Positions 41,624-52,342 of a stretch of DNA of 64,000 bases are shown in pieces; position 1 is the first letter of the stretch; each line of letters begins with the position of its first letter. The notes beneath the pieces were generated by a model. The model saw nothing but the letters and a program-made list of their open reading frames with translations, searched no databases and was not told the origin of the DNA. This DNA comes from Chondrus crispus. Lineage: Eukaryota; Rhodophyta; Florideophyceae; Gigartinales; Gigartinaceae. Position numbers and translations under genes: made by a program. Where the stretch lies: the NCBI RefSeq assembly GCF_000350225.1, contig NW_005179026.1:372001-436000 (forward strand). Direction: 5' to 3'.

Positions 41624-43990
41624 CTACTCGACAACCGTGAAGGAATGCCTCGCCATCGTCTGGGCGGTACAGACGCTCCGCCCATAGCTGGAAAGGGAGC
41701 GTTTTACGATCAACACTGACCACCACTCTCTGCGGTGGCTGATGAACCTCGCCGATGCGAGTGGCCGACTTGCCCGGTGGCGCTTGCGCCTCCGCGAATA
41801 TGACTTCAACGTAACCTACGTGAATGGAATCAAGAACTGTCTCGCCGATGCGCTGAGTCGTGTCCCAATTACGGGAGGTACGACTGTTCCGATCGACGAA
41901 AATATACCTTGCTGCGCCGTCATGGATTTCGACGATGAGCCTCAACATCAAAGAGGAGACCTACGACACCACAAACGTCGAAATCTCCGCGGGCTGCTAC
42001 GCCCTGGACCCCCAGCCTCGATGGCCGCGATACCTCATGAAGACTTCTCTCGCGAACAGAACTCTGATCCATTTTGTAAGGAGGTGACTTCTCGTCTTGA
42101 GAAGGGGGAGGGGTTCGCTGAATTGCGCCGGTACCGATTCTTCGTGAATCAGGAAGGGCTGGTCTGCCGGAAAGCCCACCTCCACGGTCTGGAACAGATC
42201 GTAGTACCAACAACCCTCCCGGAAAGGTTGCTGTACTTGTCGCAATACCCCGCCACATCCGGCCACCCGAGAGGTAGGCGATTGTCCTATGCGCTAAGAC
42301 AACGGTTTTATTGGCCGAGGATGTCGGTTGACTCCTACTCTACCGCAAGGATGTGTCCAGACTGCGCGAAGGCATGCATCAAACTGCGGAAGCACAACTC
42401 TGAGTTGAAGACCTTTCCTCCGTCAGGGCTCTCGGAGTACATCGCCATCGATATTCTCGGCGAGCATCCCCGTACACTAAGAGGCATCTGTTACCTCTTG
42501 ATGATGACAGATAGATACTCCAAGCTGACCAGGACGGTTCCGCTCAAGAAGATTACCGCCGAGACTGTCGCTCAGGCGTTCATTTCCGACTGGGTGTTCG
42601 TATACGGCGCCCAGTGAAACTTCTCTCCGATAATGGAGGACAATTCACATCGAAGTTCTTCCCCGCAGTGTGCAAGATACTCTCAATTGAGAGTGTGTTT
42701 ACCACGGCATATCACTCCCGGACCAACGGGAAGGTGGAAAGACCAACCGTACATTGGTATCAACCGTCCGGCACTACCTCGCCGATAATCAACGTGATTG
42801 GGACCAGTACACGGACGCTCTGATGTACGGATAAAATTGTACGGTCAACTGGATGATTTGGATGAAGCCCTTTGACCTGTTATTATCCCGGATACCGATT
42901 CTGTTGGCCCTCCAACAAACTCCCTTGTTGGACCCATCCGCCTCCAGGGTGCAGTTCAAGATTCGCTTCTTGGAGTGGCTTCGCGGCCTGATGTCGACGG
43001 CCAGCCGTAATCTGCTGGCCGGTCAAGAGCGATACAAACGCGATTTCGATAATCGGATCCGCTACCCCATCCTTGATTGTCAGGTTGGTGATCAAGTACT
43101 CGTGAACCGTGCGGCCGCATTCTGGTTTGAGGAGAAGCCCGACAAGGACCGCGTCAACAACAAGCTCGCACCGCGAACCGAGGGCGCTTTCCCTGTCGTG
43201 CAGGTGGACTATCACACCGTCACCGTTCTACGTGGGACGGAACTCAAGGACCGGCTCTCTCGTGACCAAGTCGTCAAGTCTCTTCCGTTGCCCAGCAACG
43301 CGGAGGATCCCCAGCCGGGACCGACGGTGTCAGACGGGGAAGATGAAAACCTCCCCGACGCTACCCCTTCTGAAGGGACCCCCTTTACACCGGCGTCCGA
43401 CACGTTGCGCCCGCCGGAGTTGATGGACGCTGACACAAGCGGGGGAACCGGGGACGCCCTATCGCGACTTTCTGGAGTCCGTTCTCAGATCGGGGGGAAC
43501 CGCCCCGTAACTGCGGAGCCCCCGGTGTCGGAGGCAAGGCCACTAACGAAGGACCCGCCTCTGGAGAAGAATCGGACACGTGTCCTGCTACGCGCTCGCG
43601 AACTGTGAGGGAGACCCATATAGCTCCCGAGCCCACAGTGGCCCCTACGGATCTACCCGCGCCTCGACGAGTCTTCCCTTCTGCCCCTCCGGCGATCGAC
43701 CCCGCTCAACGCGCGTTCATCTCGTCTGGTGCGGCGGGCTTTGCCGCAAATTGCACGTTCCAACTCAACTTCTTCCGCACCCCACCCCCTCACCATCGGC
43801 CGATTCACTGTCTCCTGTTACCTCTGCAGGAGACCACACTGAGTCCTATGTTGTGCATTCGCTAATAGAATACGGCCCTGGAGAGAACGGGGTCCCTATG
43901 TTCCGGGTACGCTAGTACGGTTACGGCGACGCCTCTTCGACCTGGAAGCCCGCTACACCACATCGACAACAATACGGTAGTGCTGTACTG
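41624..43990 (+). pseudogene. Chromovirus C: RNase H end, integrase, chromodomain
   Basis: Resumes the RNase H cut at 32884: TTVKECLAIVWAVQTLRP, stop, then TDHHSLRWLMNLADASGRLA. Integrase: HHCC region with YPATSGHPRGR and CPDCAKACIKLR, core with YIAIDILGE (42440), frame shift at 42614, LLSDNGGQFTSKF, and YHSRTNGKVER. GPY/F region: DYHTVTVLRGTELKDRLSRD. After a long acidic/Pro-rich tail the chromodomain at about 43842-43985 reads SYVVHSLIEYG, VPMFRVR, TAG, YGYGDASSTW. The stop replaces the aromatic-cage Trp. Reading continues downstream into repeats and the reverse-orientation accessory gene. Confidence 0.88.
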
Positions 43991-44439
43991 TCGCAAGAAG
44001 CGGATACGAATTCCTGATCGGGCGCTCTGGCAACGACCCGACGGCGTGGGACTCGAGAATTAGACGAGCAAGATCCCGGCCTTGGTGACCCCGGCATGTG
44101 GCACTAGTACAGCTACAATCATGCCTCATGGAAACACAGGCCACGGCCCTTGAACGGCCTCCGGACGCCTTGGCTCGACACGTCCGTCCATTGATATTTT
44201 TCCAAATTTCCGATTTTTGGATGGAGGTTCTATTTCCGCTAATTTTTGGGAGGGGGCTCCCCGACTGTGGCCAGGACGGACCCCCGACCTGGCAATTCGC
44301 TATGGTGTGTCGGTGTCTCCCTCACCGAACAGCACGTACCTTGGTCTCTCCGTACGCAGTCGGGGGCCTTGCTCGCCTCGGCCGGTGGCGTGCTCAGACC
44401 CCCACAGGCTGGGGGGAATGACTCTGTTCGGCTAGACGA

Positions 44440-45400
44440 GTTCCCTTCTCGCCATGCCGGGTGCCCTGCCTCCATGCGCGACGCGAGGTATCAGGCCCCA
44501 ACGTCTAGCAAAGCTCTTCTATCGCCACGCCGTGGTTGGTCTCCTTCCCTACATGGGTTGAGACAATTCTACTCGCACGACGAGGTCGTCCCCTGCTTTT
44601 ATTGCGTGATCAGTACCCCGTTCTCGTACAGAGAATAAAGATCCTCTTGCAGTGGCAAGGTTCCTTTCGCCGGAAGGCTATTTTAGCCCCCAAAAATGGA
44701 AGAGAAGAGTTCCTTACTCGCTAGACGAGGTCATTCTCCGCGTCTGGGCCGATCAACTCCCCTCCTCATCGGGGGTGGGAGAATTTGTATCGCTCGATTT
44801 ACCGAGGTCATTCTCCGCCTCTTGGCGTGTCAATCCCCCCTTACCAGGGTCGAGAAAATTCCAGTTCGCTTGACGAGGGGCCTAGCGTTTTCTCAACGTG
44901 GTGAGTACCTCACTTCCGTACCGTGGGTACGTTTCGTCCTCGTTTAACGAGGTCGTCCACCCTGCTTAATCGCGTGTTCAGTACCCTCGCTTGGGTTTGG
45001 GAAACGTGTCGCGCGTCCGACGAGGACCTCCTTGGACCCCAAGATGGGATCACTTACCCCCTGAGTCGTAGAGGGGAATGTTTCTACTCGATCAGCCAGG
45101 TCCTTCCTGTCGTAAAGCATGAGTGGTCCCTTCACTTGAGGAACGGGGCCCATTCCTGTTTTGAATAGTTCGCCCTCCGCCTCTTGGCAGGGGCAGACCT
45201 CTTCACCCCTGGCGGCGAGGACTATTGTACGCTCATGACGGAGCCACGCCTGGCCTTCGGTCGTTCTCAGTTAGGTCCCCCCAGTGGTGGGAGGTATTTT
45301 TCCTCGTCGAACGAGGTATCGCGTGGCCTTCTGAGGAGTGCCGGTCCTACTCCCACGGAAGGTGGATGATGTTTCTCCATCGCTTGAAGGGCACTTTGTG
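44440..45400. repeat. Degenerate tandem repeat, unit about 75 bp
   Basis: A motif like CTCGNTNGACGAGGTC, often followed by NTTCTCCGCCTCTTGGC, recurs near 44580, 44722, 44802, 44872, 44946, 45017, 45096, 45170 and 45305. Spacing is mostly 70-80 bp, and between occurrences GATCAGTACC- and GGGGTNGAGAAA-like pieces recur. The units are strongly diverged. It lies between the chromodomain and the accessory gene of element C. Confidence 0.7.
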
Positions 45401-45626
45401 GCCGGCGACAGGACCACCCCTCGCCAAGAGGGTGCTGGTGAACTTGGTCCACTGTCCGACAAGGCCGATCGCCGCGCGACGGCGTGTTCGTATCTCTATT
45501 CTACGCATGTAGTAAGGAGGAAGCAAGGGTTCAATTTATTCTTCTATCGAATAAGGTGGATCAGTTGGCACCCGTAGTGGACGGCCATGTCCTCAACATC
45601 ATGGGGCCCCTTCCTCCTCATAATTA

Positions 45627-46126
45627 GTGAGATCCTTTTCCGACACAGTGCCCTCCGCGCCATCCGCTGTTTCTCCCTACATCCCTGTCGGTCCATCTGC
45701 AGCTGCTGCCGTGACTGCGCCCTCGCGACCCGCGGGTGAAGAGGGACCCCCTACTGCCGCCTCGGGAGAGATGCGAGGCGCGGGTCCGATCATTGTACGT
45801 TGTTGTTCTGTCGGCGGCGCTGTATCCCCCGCCTCCTCGCCCGACGCTTCCTCGGTGACGACGCGTCGTAATGTCTACCTCTGGCGGGGCCGCTCAGCAG
45901 CACGCGCGCCCCGCCGGTTTCTTCTCCACCACAGCGTGTGGGAGGACGTACAAACGCCCGCCACAGGCCGCCCATAGGAAGGGCTTGGCAACGATAGCGA
46001 GCCACTCGCTCAAACATATCATCCAGCGGGAGGGCGAAGGGTGTTCCATCATCCTCAGTCCATAATACCCCATACACGGTGGGACCTCAGCGATGAAGTC
46101 CACAGGGAATTCATACAGGGTAAACC
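45627..46126 (-). pseudogene. Accessory ORF of chromovirus C, C-terminal part
   Basis: The minus strand reads TLYEFPVDFIAEVPP, MGYYGLRMMEHPSPSRWMIC and LSEWLAIVAKPFLWAACGGR. This matches the corresponding part of the ORF at 6511-8175 (FEVCQGFWAELGP, HGLWVVFLTEW, AATLLWEAYDCW). A low-complexity Ser/Arg/Gly-rich end follows in other frames to about 45630, as in B. Its N-terminal part lies at 50886-51316, beyond copia element E, and the two join in frame. Opposite in direction to the pol of C. Confidence 0.75.
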
Positions 46127-46421
46127 TGTTGAAGTTGTGTGTTTTATTTTTGAGAGTTGCTGCACGAGATCTATTTTATAGTACTCTGCATCTGCAGATA
46201 CCATCCCAGTGCGTTCCGGATCACGTGAGGTAGTCCTCCTCAAATCTGCTGAATTGAGGAAATCAACACTGTAACTTATTAGATAGGGCCAGTGACTACG
46301 GGACGGATTATTCCGAATCCACTCCATCTTTGCTATCAACACATTACAGTGCTAACGTGTTACGTATTCCTTTCGTAGAACCAGGGAGGAAGAGTTGAAG
46401 TGTACAGGTGTATCCTCAACA
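46127..46421 (-). repeat. 3' LTR of copia element E
   Basis: 295 bp, about 90 percent like 50592-50885. Confidence 0.95.
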
Positions 46422-46487
46422 CTCCCCCTCATCCGAAACTCTTCTGTTTAGGCGGTTCGCTGAAGGGTTCTGTCGCATGCCCGTCAT

Positions 46488-47960
46488 TCAAACCAAGTGC
46501 TTGTGTTCTTGAACTGGTAAGGACTTTGTAAAGAGGTCAGCAGCATTTTCCTTACTTGGTATGTAGTTTAGTACAACGGATCCATCTGCAACTTTCTCCT
46601 TAAACAGGACACATTTGACAGCGAAATGTTTTGCTTTCTTGCTTGAGGTGTCCGTATATGCGAGTCTCAGTGCTCCTTCATTGTATCCGAACAAAGTTTA
46701 GGAGGTATCGCTTTCTTATTCTCAAACCATTCCCATACGAGGCGCCGCATCCATATGGCCTCTCTCACTGCAAACAACATTGCCACAAATTCGGCCTCTA
46801 GGTTTGACTGGGCCGTTGTCGATTGCTTTTTCCTGCGCCAGCTTACTGTGTCACCGCCGAACTTGAACACAAATCCGCTCACGCGTTTGCGATCTTCCTC
46901 GTCGGCTGCTAAATCTGAGTCCTTATATGCATGTAGACCGGCCTTATCACTCCTGACATCCTGCACTCCCATAGTGCGAGCGTGCTGGAGGTACCTCAGG
47001 ACCCTTTTTGCAGCTTGCAGATGCTGCTCGTCACAGTAGTCTAAAATCTTGAAAGGTATCTTGTGGGGAAGGAGATGTCTGGGCGTGTCGTGTTACTCAA
47101 GTACAGTAGCGATCCGACATGTTTCCGGTACTCGGACTGCGTTGTCGATGGTTCTTGATTCTCAATTGGATGGCATCTCTCGAGGGCGATGCTCGGCGGT
47201 AGGGTAGTGGAGATTTGCCTGCATTGCTGCATCCCAAATGTCCGAAGCAAGTGTTCCACCATGGGACGTGTGTGCAGTTTTAAACCCCCTTTTCTCTGCA
47301 TCTTTCTATGATAATGCCGAGAAGCTTGAAGACGTTTGGTTCGATGCGGATCTCAAAGCGGCTACCGATCTGCTGGGCTACAGTTCTGAGTACTTCTATT
47401 ACTTTTCCAATCAGCAGTATATCGTTGACGTACACAAGTATGAAAACGGTGGTTCCTCCTACAATGAGACCGTACATTGCGCTGTTCGCTTCGGGGAATC
47501 TTCCTCGAATAGAGATGACGAAGGCGTCGATCATCTGGTGCCAGGCCCTGGATGCTTGTTTCAATCGGTATACGGCACGTAGAGGCCTAGAGACGTGAGT
47601 AGGAAATAAAGAACTGACATATCCAGCAGGCTGTTCTAGATATATCTCCTCATCTAGTTTGCCGTTGAGGAATGCAGCTTTGACGTCTAGCTGCAGTAAG
47701 TCGAATTCCTATTGTGCAGCAAATGATAGCATGAATCGAACTGTCCTGCACTTTGCCACTGGAGAGAAAACCTCTTCAAAGTCAATTCTGTACCTTTTGG
47801 TAAATCCATTAGCCACAAGTCTAGGTCGCTTCCCACTTACATTGTCACGTGCGTCCGTTTTGTTCATGAAAACCCACTTCGACTTCACCCGTTTCTTTCC
47901 CTCTGGAAGCGGAACCAGATTCCACGTCGTCTTCCTCAGCTGCGCAATCTCAGCATCCAT
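46488..47960 (-). pseudogene. Copia E reverse transcriptase and RNase H
   Basis: From 47960 down: TTWNLVPLPEGKKRVKSKWV and VANGFTKRYRIDFEEVFSPV (start of RT), then after a break KQASRAWHQMIDAF and ILVYVNDILLIG, where the catalytic YVDD reads YVND. Then SEYRKHVGSLLYLSNTTRPD and RNase H with YKDSDLAADEEDRKRVSGFV and SNLEAEFVAM, ending around 46488. Frames change about three times. The Asp-to-Asn change in the active site alone would abolish RT activity. Confidence 0.9.
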
Positions 47961-48416
47961 AGCTTTCTTCCATTCATCTCAGTCACTGCGGTGTACTGAC
48001 TGGTGGTACGAAAGGGGTGCTTGAGATCCATCATTTCCCATATGATGAAGAAGCGCAAACATCATTGTCGAATCAAGAGGACTGTAGAAGCCTGTCGGTT
48101 GTGTACCTCGCCCGGCTCTTAGAGGCACCGGGGGACGATATGTGACCTCTCCAGGAGTTTCAAGTACAGCACTTCCTTCCGTGACTGCTTCTGTGTCGTT
48201 GGTAATGTTGGAGGGAGACGTTGGTATTCCGACTTCAGTATCCTACGTTTCGTCGCTTAGGGCACTTTCAAATACTTGCATAGACGTGCTGACCATGATC
48301 ACGTGTGTGAAAGTTGCATCTTCTAAAAAGAATGTATCTCTTGTGAAAATGACTTGCCTCGAACTGGGAATGAATGTACTGTGTCCATTACCTGCGGACA
48401 CGCCAACGTAGAAGCC

Positions 48417-49430
48417 CTATTTAGCTCGAGGCGCCCTCGGGATATAAACGTATGCTACTGAAACAAATTTGCGAATGAGCCCGAGTTTGGGCTTTCTTCT
48501 AACCACGGACTCATAAGGAGTATTATTAAGAATACTGCAAGCTGACGTGTGTAGGCGATCACGTAGGCAGTTTTCGTAATACCCTGCATCGGCCCAAAGC
48601 GCTTTCTTGTTGGGAACGTTTGTAGTGGAGGCTGAGAGAGTTCGTGCCATGTCCATACCTGTTCGGTCTAGCCGCTCAGCTTTGCCGCTGGACGCGGGAG
48701 AGTACCGGGCTCTGAACTCCTGTCCGATTTCTTTTTGTCCAACAATTGTCCAACAAGTCGTTGAGCTTCCTAGTAGTAAACTCTTTCGAATTGTCTGAAC
48801 GAATGCGAGCGGTGCGAAAATTCCCTTTTCTACAAGCGGGATGCGTTCGAGCTCATTTACAGAGTTCTGTATGGCTTTAGGAGCTTCACACTTAGTCCTC
48901 AGAAATTTGACAATTGAAAAGGCGGTACAGTCGTCGTAGACAAGCATGAAGTACCGGCATCTGGCTAGTGGAGGCGCTGAACTTGGTCCCACAAGATGTG
49001 TGCGCAGTAGTTCGAGGGGTTGAGTCTGTTCTGGACTCTAGGATGAGGGTCGAGATACGAGAGTTGACTTGGCCATCTTGCATGGTTCGCAGTGTGAATG
49101 TTTCTGCACTTGGTGAAGTGCTACGCCCTTGACCATTGGGAGTTTTTTCTCCACCGTCCTTTGCGAAATGTGCCCCATTCGAGCATGCCAATCATCGGAA
49201 GACAGTAGCGAACGCGGAGATTGTTTCTCTTCCGGCCATATAGTTGCCTCATACAGTCCTCCTGGTTGGTCCTCAAAGCCTTCCACAAACACCTTCGACT
49301 CATCCCGTTGTGTCACTTGACAGATTCCGTTTTGGTTGTCATCTATGTCGAACACCATCTTCAATTTTGCTTTCCACATGCGACTTACTAAAACTAAGTT
49401 GCATACCAAGGAGGGCACATAGAGCACACG
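48417..49430 (-). pseudogene. Copia E integrase
   Basis: 49038-49427 gives the pre-integrase region SSDDWHARMGHISQRTVEKK with HCEPCKMAKS (HHCC zinc site), and 48417-48992 the core with CRYFMLVYDDCTAFSIVKFL and later ARYSPASSGKAERLDRTGMD, where the family has P..NG.AER, keeping the Glu. The two parts are in different frames. Confidence 0.85.
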
Positions 49431-50561
49431 TCTTCCAGTCGAATCCTTTTAGTGTCACCTACTGTACTTTGGCAGACAATTGATCCTGAGCCAAGCACAG
49501 CAGCGGGCTCTCCAGTGCCGACTAATACATTGCGTCCTTCATACGTTTCTAGCTTGTCAAACGCTGACCAATCGTTGCACATGTGGGCTGATGCTCTTAC
49601 GTCTATGTAACACTTGTCCTTGAGCGTTCCTTCCAGAAATTTTCGAGAACATTTAACAGTAGACATGAACGTCACATCAAAATACGCGGCTTGGTTCTTC
49701 CTTGTGTCTTCATTTGGCTTCTGCGATCTGCGCAGTGGACAACTCTGTCCGCGCATTTGGTAGTTCTTCCGACGTTTAGTTTTCTTTCTAGCTAGCTGCG
49801 GTCTGTAGGATGTGCTTTCGGGATTATAGTCGCATTTGGTCTTGTCATGACCACTGCGGCTAGAGAACGTGCACTGTGCCCTGTTGTTCCTTACGTGTAG
49901 TGCAGAATTGCCATGGAAACCAATGTTCCATTGTTGATTTTTGCATTCCTCAGCTTCTGCAGAGATGAAGAATGCTACCGAATCATGGTATGAGTTACTA
50001 ATGGCCCGGATGATACCAGCGGAGATGTCAAACTTTGATGAAAATCCTATTAGCAGTGCCAGGCGCTTCTCCATATCCGGTATGACATGGCCGATAGAAG
50101 CCAGGTTATTATCGAGGTCCTGCAGTCGATTCACGAAGAGACTGATGCATTCTTCTTGAAACATTCGTACGTTCTGAAATTGATGCAGGTACACATCTAT
50201 TCTTGCCTCTGACACTGTGGTATTCATTTCTTTTTCAAATGCCCACTTCTTCTTCGGTTCTCCGATGGTGATTACCGCGACGGTGACAGAATCCTCGATT
50301 GAAAAGATAATATTGGTCAACGCTAAGTCACTTCTACCCTCAAATCGCGCTCGTTCAGTCGCATCAGAGGGGTATTAGTTTTTCCCCTGTGACGGTCTGC
50401 CATAATGCTTTCGCGCGCAGGACAAACTCGAGTTTATGAGACCAAAGGAAGTTGTTGTTCGCATTGAGCAGTGCAAGGTGGTACTTAGAAGTATCTGCAG
50501 TCTCCTGTGGGGTGTCATCCATCTCGATAAATACCCGAAGCGCGCTATCGGAGATGTGCAA
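49394..50561 (-). pseudogene. Copia E gag and protease
   Basis: 50364-50561: DTSKYHLALLNANNNFLWSH and KALWQTVTGEKLIPL, the start of a UBN2-type gag. 49394-50320: the rest of gag (LHQFQNVRMFQEECISLFVN), a zinc-knuckle remnant CTFSSRSGHDKTKC, then YIDVRASAHMCND, where the protease active site normally reads D(S/T)GAS. It has become DVRAS, so the protease is dead. Confidence 0.85.
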
Positions 50562-50591
50562 TAATGTGTGTAGCGTCTGAGCATCAAAACC

Positions 50592-50885
50592 TGTTGAAGT
50601 TGTGTGTTTTCTTTTTTGGGTTTCTGCACGAGACGAATTTTATATTACTTTCCATCTGCCGATACCATCACAGTGCGTTCCAGATCATGTGAGGTAGTCG
50701 GCCTCCAATCTGCTGAATTGAGGAAACCAACATTGTAACTTATGAGATAGGGCCGTTGACTACGGGTCCGATTATTCCGAATCCACTCTATCTTCGCTGT
50801 CAAAACAATACATTACTAACGTATTACGTCTTTCTTTCGTAGAACCAGGGAGGAAGAGTTGAAGTGTACAGATGTATCCTCAACA
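50592..50885 (-). repeat. 5' LTR of copia element E
   Basis: 294 bp; ends CCTCAACA directly before the duplicated AAACC. Confidence 0.95.
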
Positions 50886-51316
50886 AAACCACGCTGGTAC
50901 TTCCGAGTACCGCGTGTGGAGCACATCCCGCTCGAATGTTGTAATTTCCACCCACTCGTAGGCGACAAACACTCCCATTCGGTTGGGCATGCGACGTTCA
51001 AATTTCAACTTGCTGTGCATCGATGGGTCACTCAGACACTCCGCCCAATTTTCAAACCGAGAAGGAAGTATCGGGTCCCTCTAGGCCATGAGCGTCACCG
51101 GGAGTACCTCCTCCCTATTGCGGAGATTGTCCAGAACCAGCTGGATATTAACGACGTAACCCCAATCGAACTGGGCCCGATACGCCCAGGTGTCGAAGTC
51201 CCAAGCTCGGGGTACGAGCCGATTACACGGCGTCCGCCGCGGCCTCTGCCGTACCAACTCCACGAAGGCCACCTTGGTCCCAGTGCTCACCCGCCGATAC
51301 CTCGGGCGTAACAACT
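50886..51316 (-). pseudogene. Accessory ORF of chromovirus C, N-terminal part
   Basis: The minus strand reads KVAFVELVRQRP, DFDTWAYRAQFDWG, a TAG stop after VTLMA, then KLKFERRMPNRMGVFVAYEW. The corresponding parts of the ORF at 6511-8175 read LRFMEAVLDRLD, CDKWKFRTEGE and VRFERKMRSDTGYFLAYQM. It reaches the duplication of copia E at 50886 in the frame that continues at 46126. The N-terminal end is cut at 51316 by the palindrome at 51317. Confidence 0.75.
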
Positions 51317-51373
51317 CAAAAACCAGCCTGTTAAGACACACCCTGAGGGTGTGTCTTAACAGGCTGGTTTTTG
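51317..51373. repeat. Perfect palindrome, 27-bp arms
   Basis: Left arm 51317-51343, three-base loop TGA, right arm 51347-51373. It contains CCTGTTAAGACACACCC and its exact complement. It marks the border between element C and the AT-rich, non-retroelement sequence that follows. Confidence 0.98.
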
Positions 51374-51673
51374 CTTGCCTTGCCCAGTTTTGCCAGGAAT
51401 ACTTTTAAGTTCTTAACAAATACCGTATGATTCTTTGAAAGAAGTTCTTTCAGCCCTTGCTTTTCTTAAACTCAAAAATTAAAAGCCAATCATAGCACGC
51501 CAAATCACCACTTTGGGCAAAGCAAAGCCGTTTTTCAACATCGGGAGCGGCTTGGCATTTCTGTGATACACGTGTAGAATTTATGATTGATTATGAGAGA
51601 CTGCGGTATGAACGGCGTGATGGACAGCTCTACCCGAGACAGTCCAGTCCGGCCTCGCCGCTACTCCCAACCC

Positions 51674-52342
51674 TCAAAACACTCCCTCAGGGTTCACCAA
51701 TCTGCCATATGTCGCAGCGACCATGAGCGCCGCGACAGCCATGTACGCGACGATCAAACCGAACACGGCCTCCCTGCCCCACCCGCTCCACACGACGCCG
51801 ACAAGCATGGCGAACACAACCCTGGCGACAGAGCCGCTAGCGGACAAGACGCAGAGACAGGTTCCGACGGGGAGGCCGGGGAGGAACTTTGATAAGAGGG
51901 CAAGCACGGCCGTCCGCCCGACGGGGTACGCCACGCCCCACATGACGGCGAGGATAGCGACGTACTCGGGCACGCATGCGGCTTTCGAGATGACACCCAC
52001 GGCGAGCGGGGCACAGCCAACCACGACCGTGCACAGGTCGAGGGGCACAAGCGCGCGGTCCGAAAAGGGGCGCGCGCTTAGCTTGACGAACACGTAGATC
52101 AGCAGCCTCGCCAGCCCGATGAAGGAGATGCGGAAGGAGGCCGTGCAGTACGTCAGGTAGTGCTGCTCCATGAAGAAAGGCGTGGTGATGGTCTCGAACC
52201 CGATGACCACGCCGCGGAAGGCCACGTTGTCGAGCGGGCAGACGACCATGGCCGCGACATCCGGGCTGGGCGGCGCAGGCACTCGCGGCTGCGGTCTGAC
52301 GGCGGGTCCAGATTTGAGTGTGACTCGGCGTGCGTCTGTCAA
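51674..52342 (-). CDS. MFS transporter, C-terminal half (MFSD8/CLN7-like)
   Basis: 222 codons from ATG at 52342. Four to six hydrophobic segments, the later ones around ALVPLDLCTVVVGCAPLAVG, YVAILAVMWGVAYPVG and VFGLIVAYMAVAALMVAATY. The run LLSKFLPGLPVGTCL...SASGSVARVVFAMLVG resembles the segment (SK.LG..P.GT..G.L.A.GS.AR) typical of MFSD8/SPX-type major facilitator proteins of lysosomal or vacuolar membranes. A full protein has twelve segments and about 500 residues; the N-terminal half is missing. It may be a truncated gene or a last exon. It could be a host gene bordering the repeat cluster, as it has no stops within it. Confidence 0.55.
   Translation of the reverse strand: MTDARRVTLKSGPAVRPQPRVPAPPSPDVAAMVVCPLDNVAFRGVVIGFETITTPFFMEQHYLTYCTASFRISFIGLARLLIYVFVKLSARPFSDRALVPLDLCTVVVGCAPLAVGVISKAACVPEYVAILAVMWGVAYPVGRTAVLALLSKFLPGLPVGTCLCVLSASGSVARVVFAMLVGVVWSGWGREAVFGLIVAYMAVAALMVAATYGRLVNPEGVF

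Larger units (their letters stand above)
46127..50885 (-). mobile_element. Complete Ty1/copia element E
   Basis: 4.76-kb element with LTRs 46127-46421 and 50592-50885 that begin TGTTGA and end TCAACA, flanked by AAACC on both sides (46122-46126 and 50886-50890). Internal order on the minus strand is gag, protease, integrase, RT, RNase H, the copia order. The internal sequence just after the 5' LTR begins GGTTTTGATGCTC, at the place of the primer-binding site. Many frame breaks make it inactive. Confidence 0.95.
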
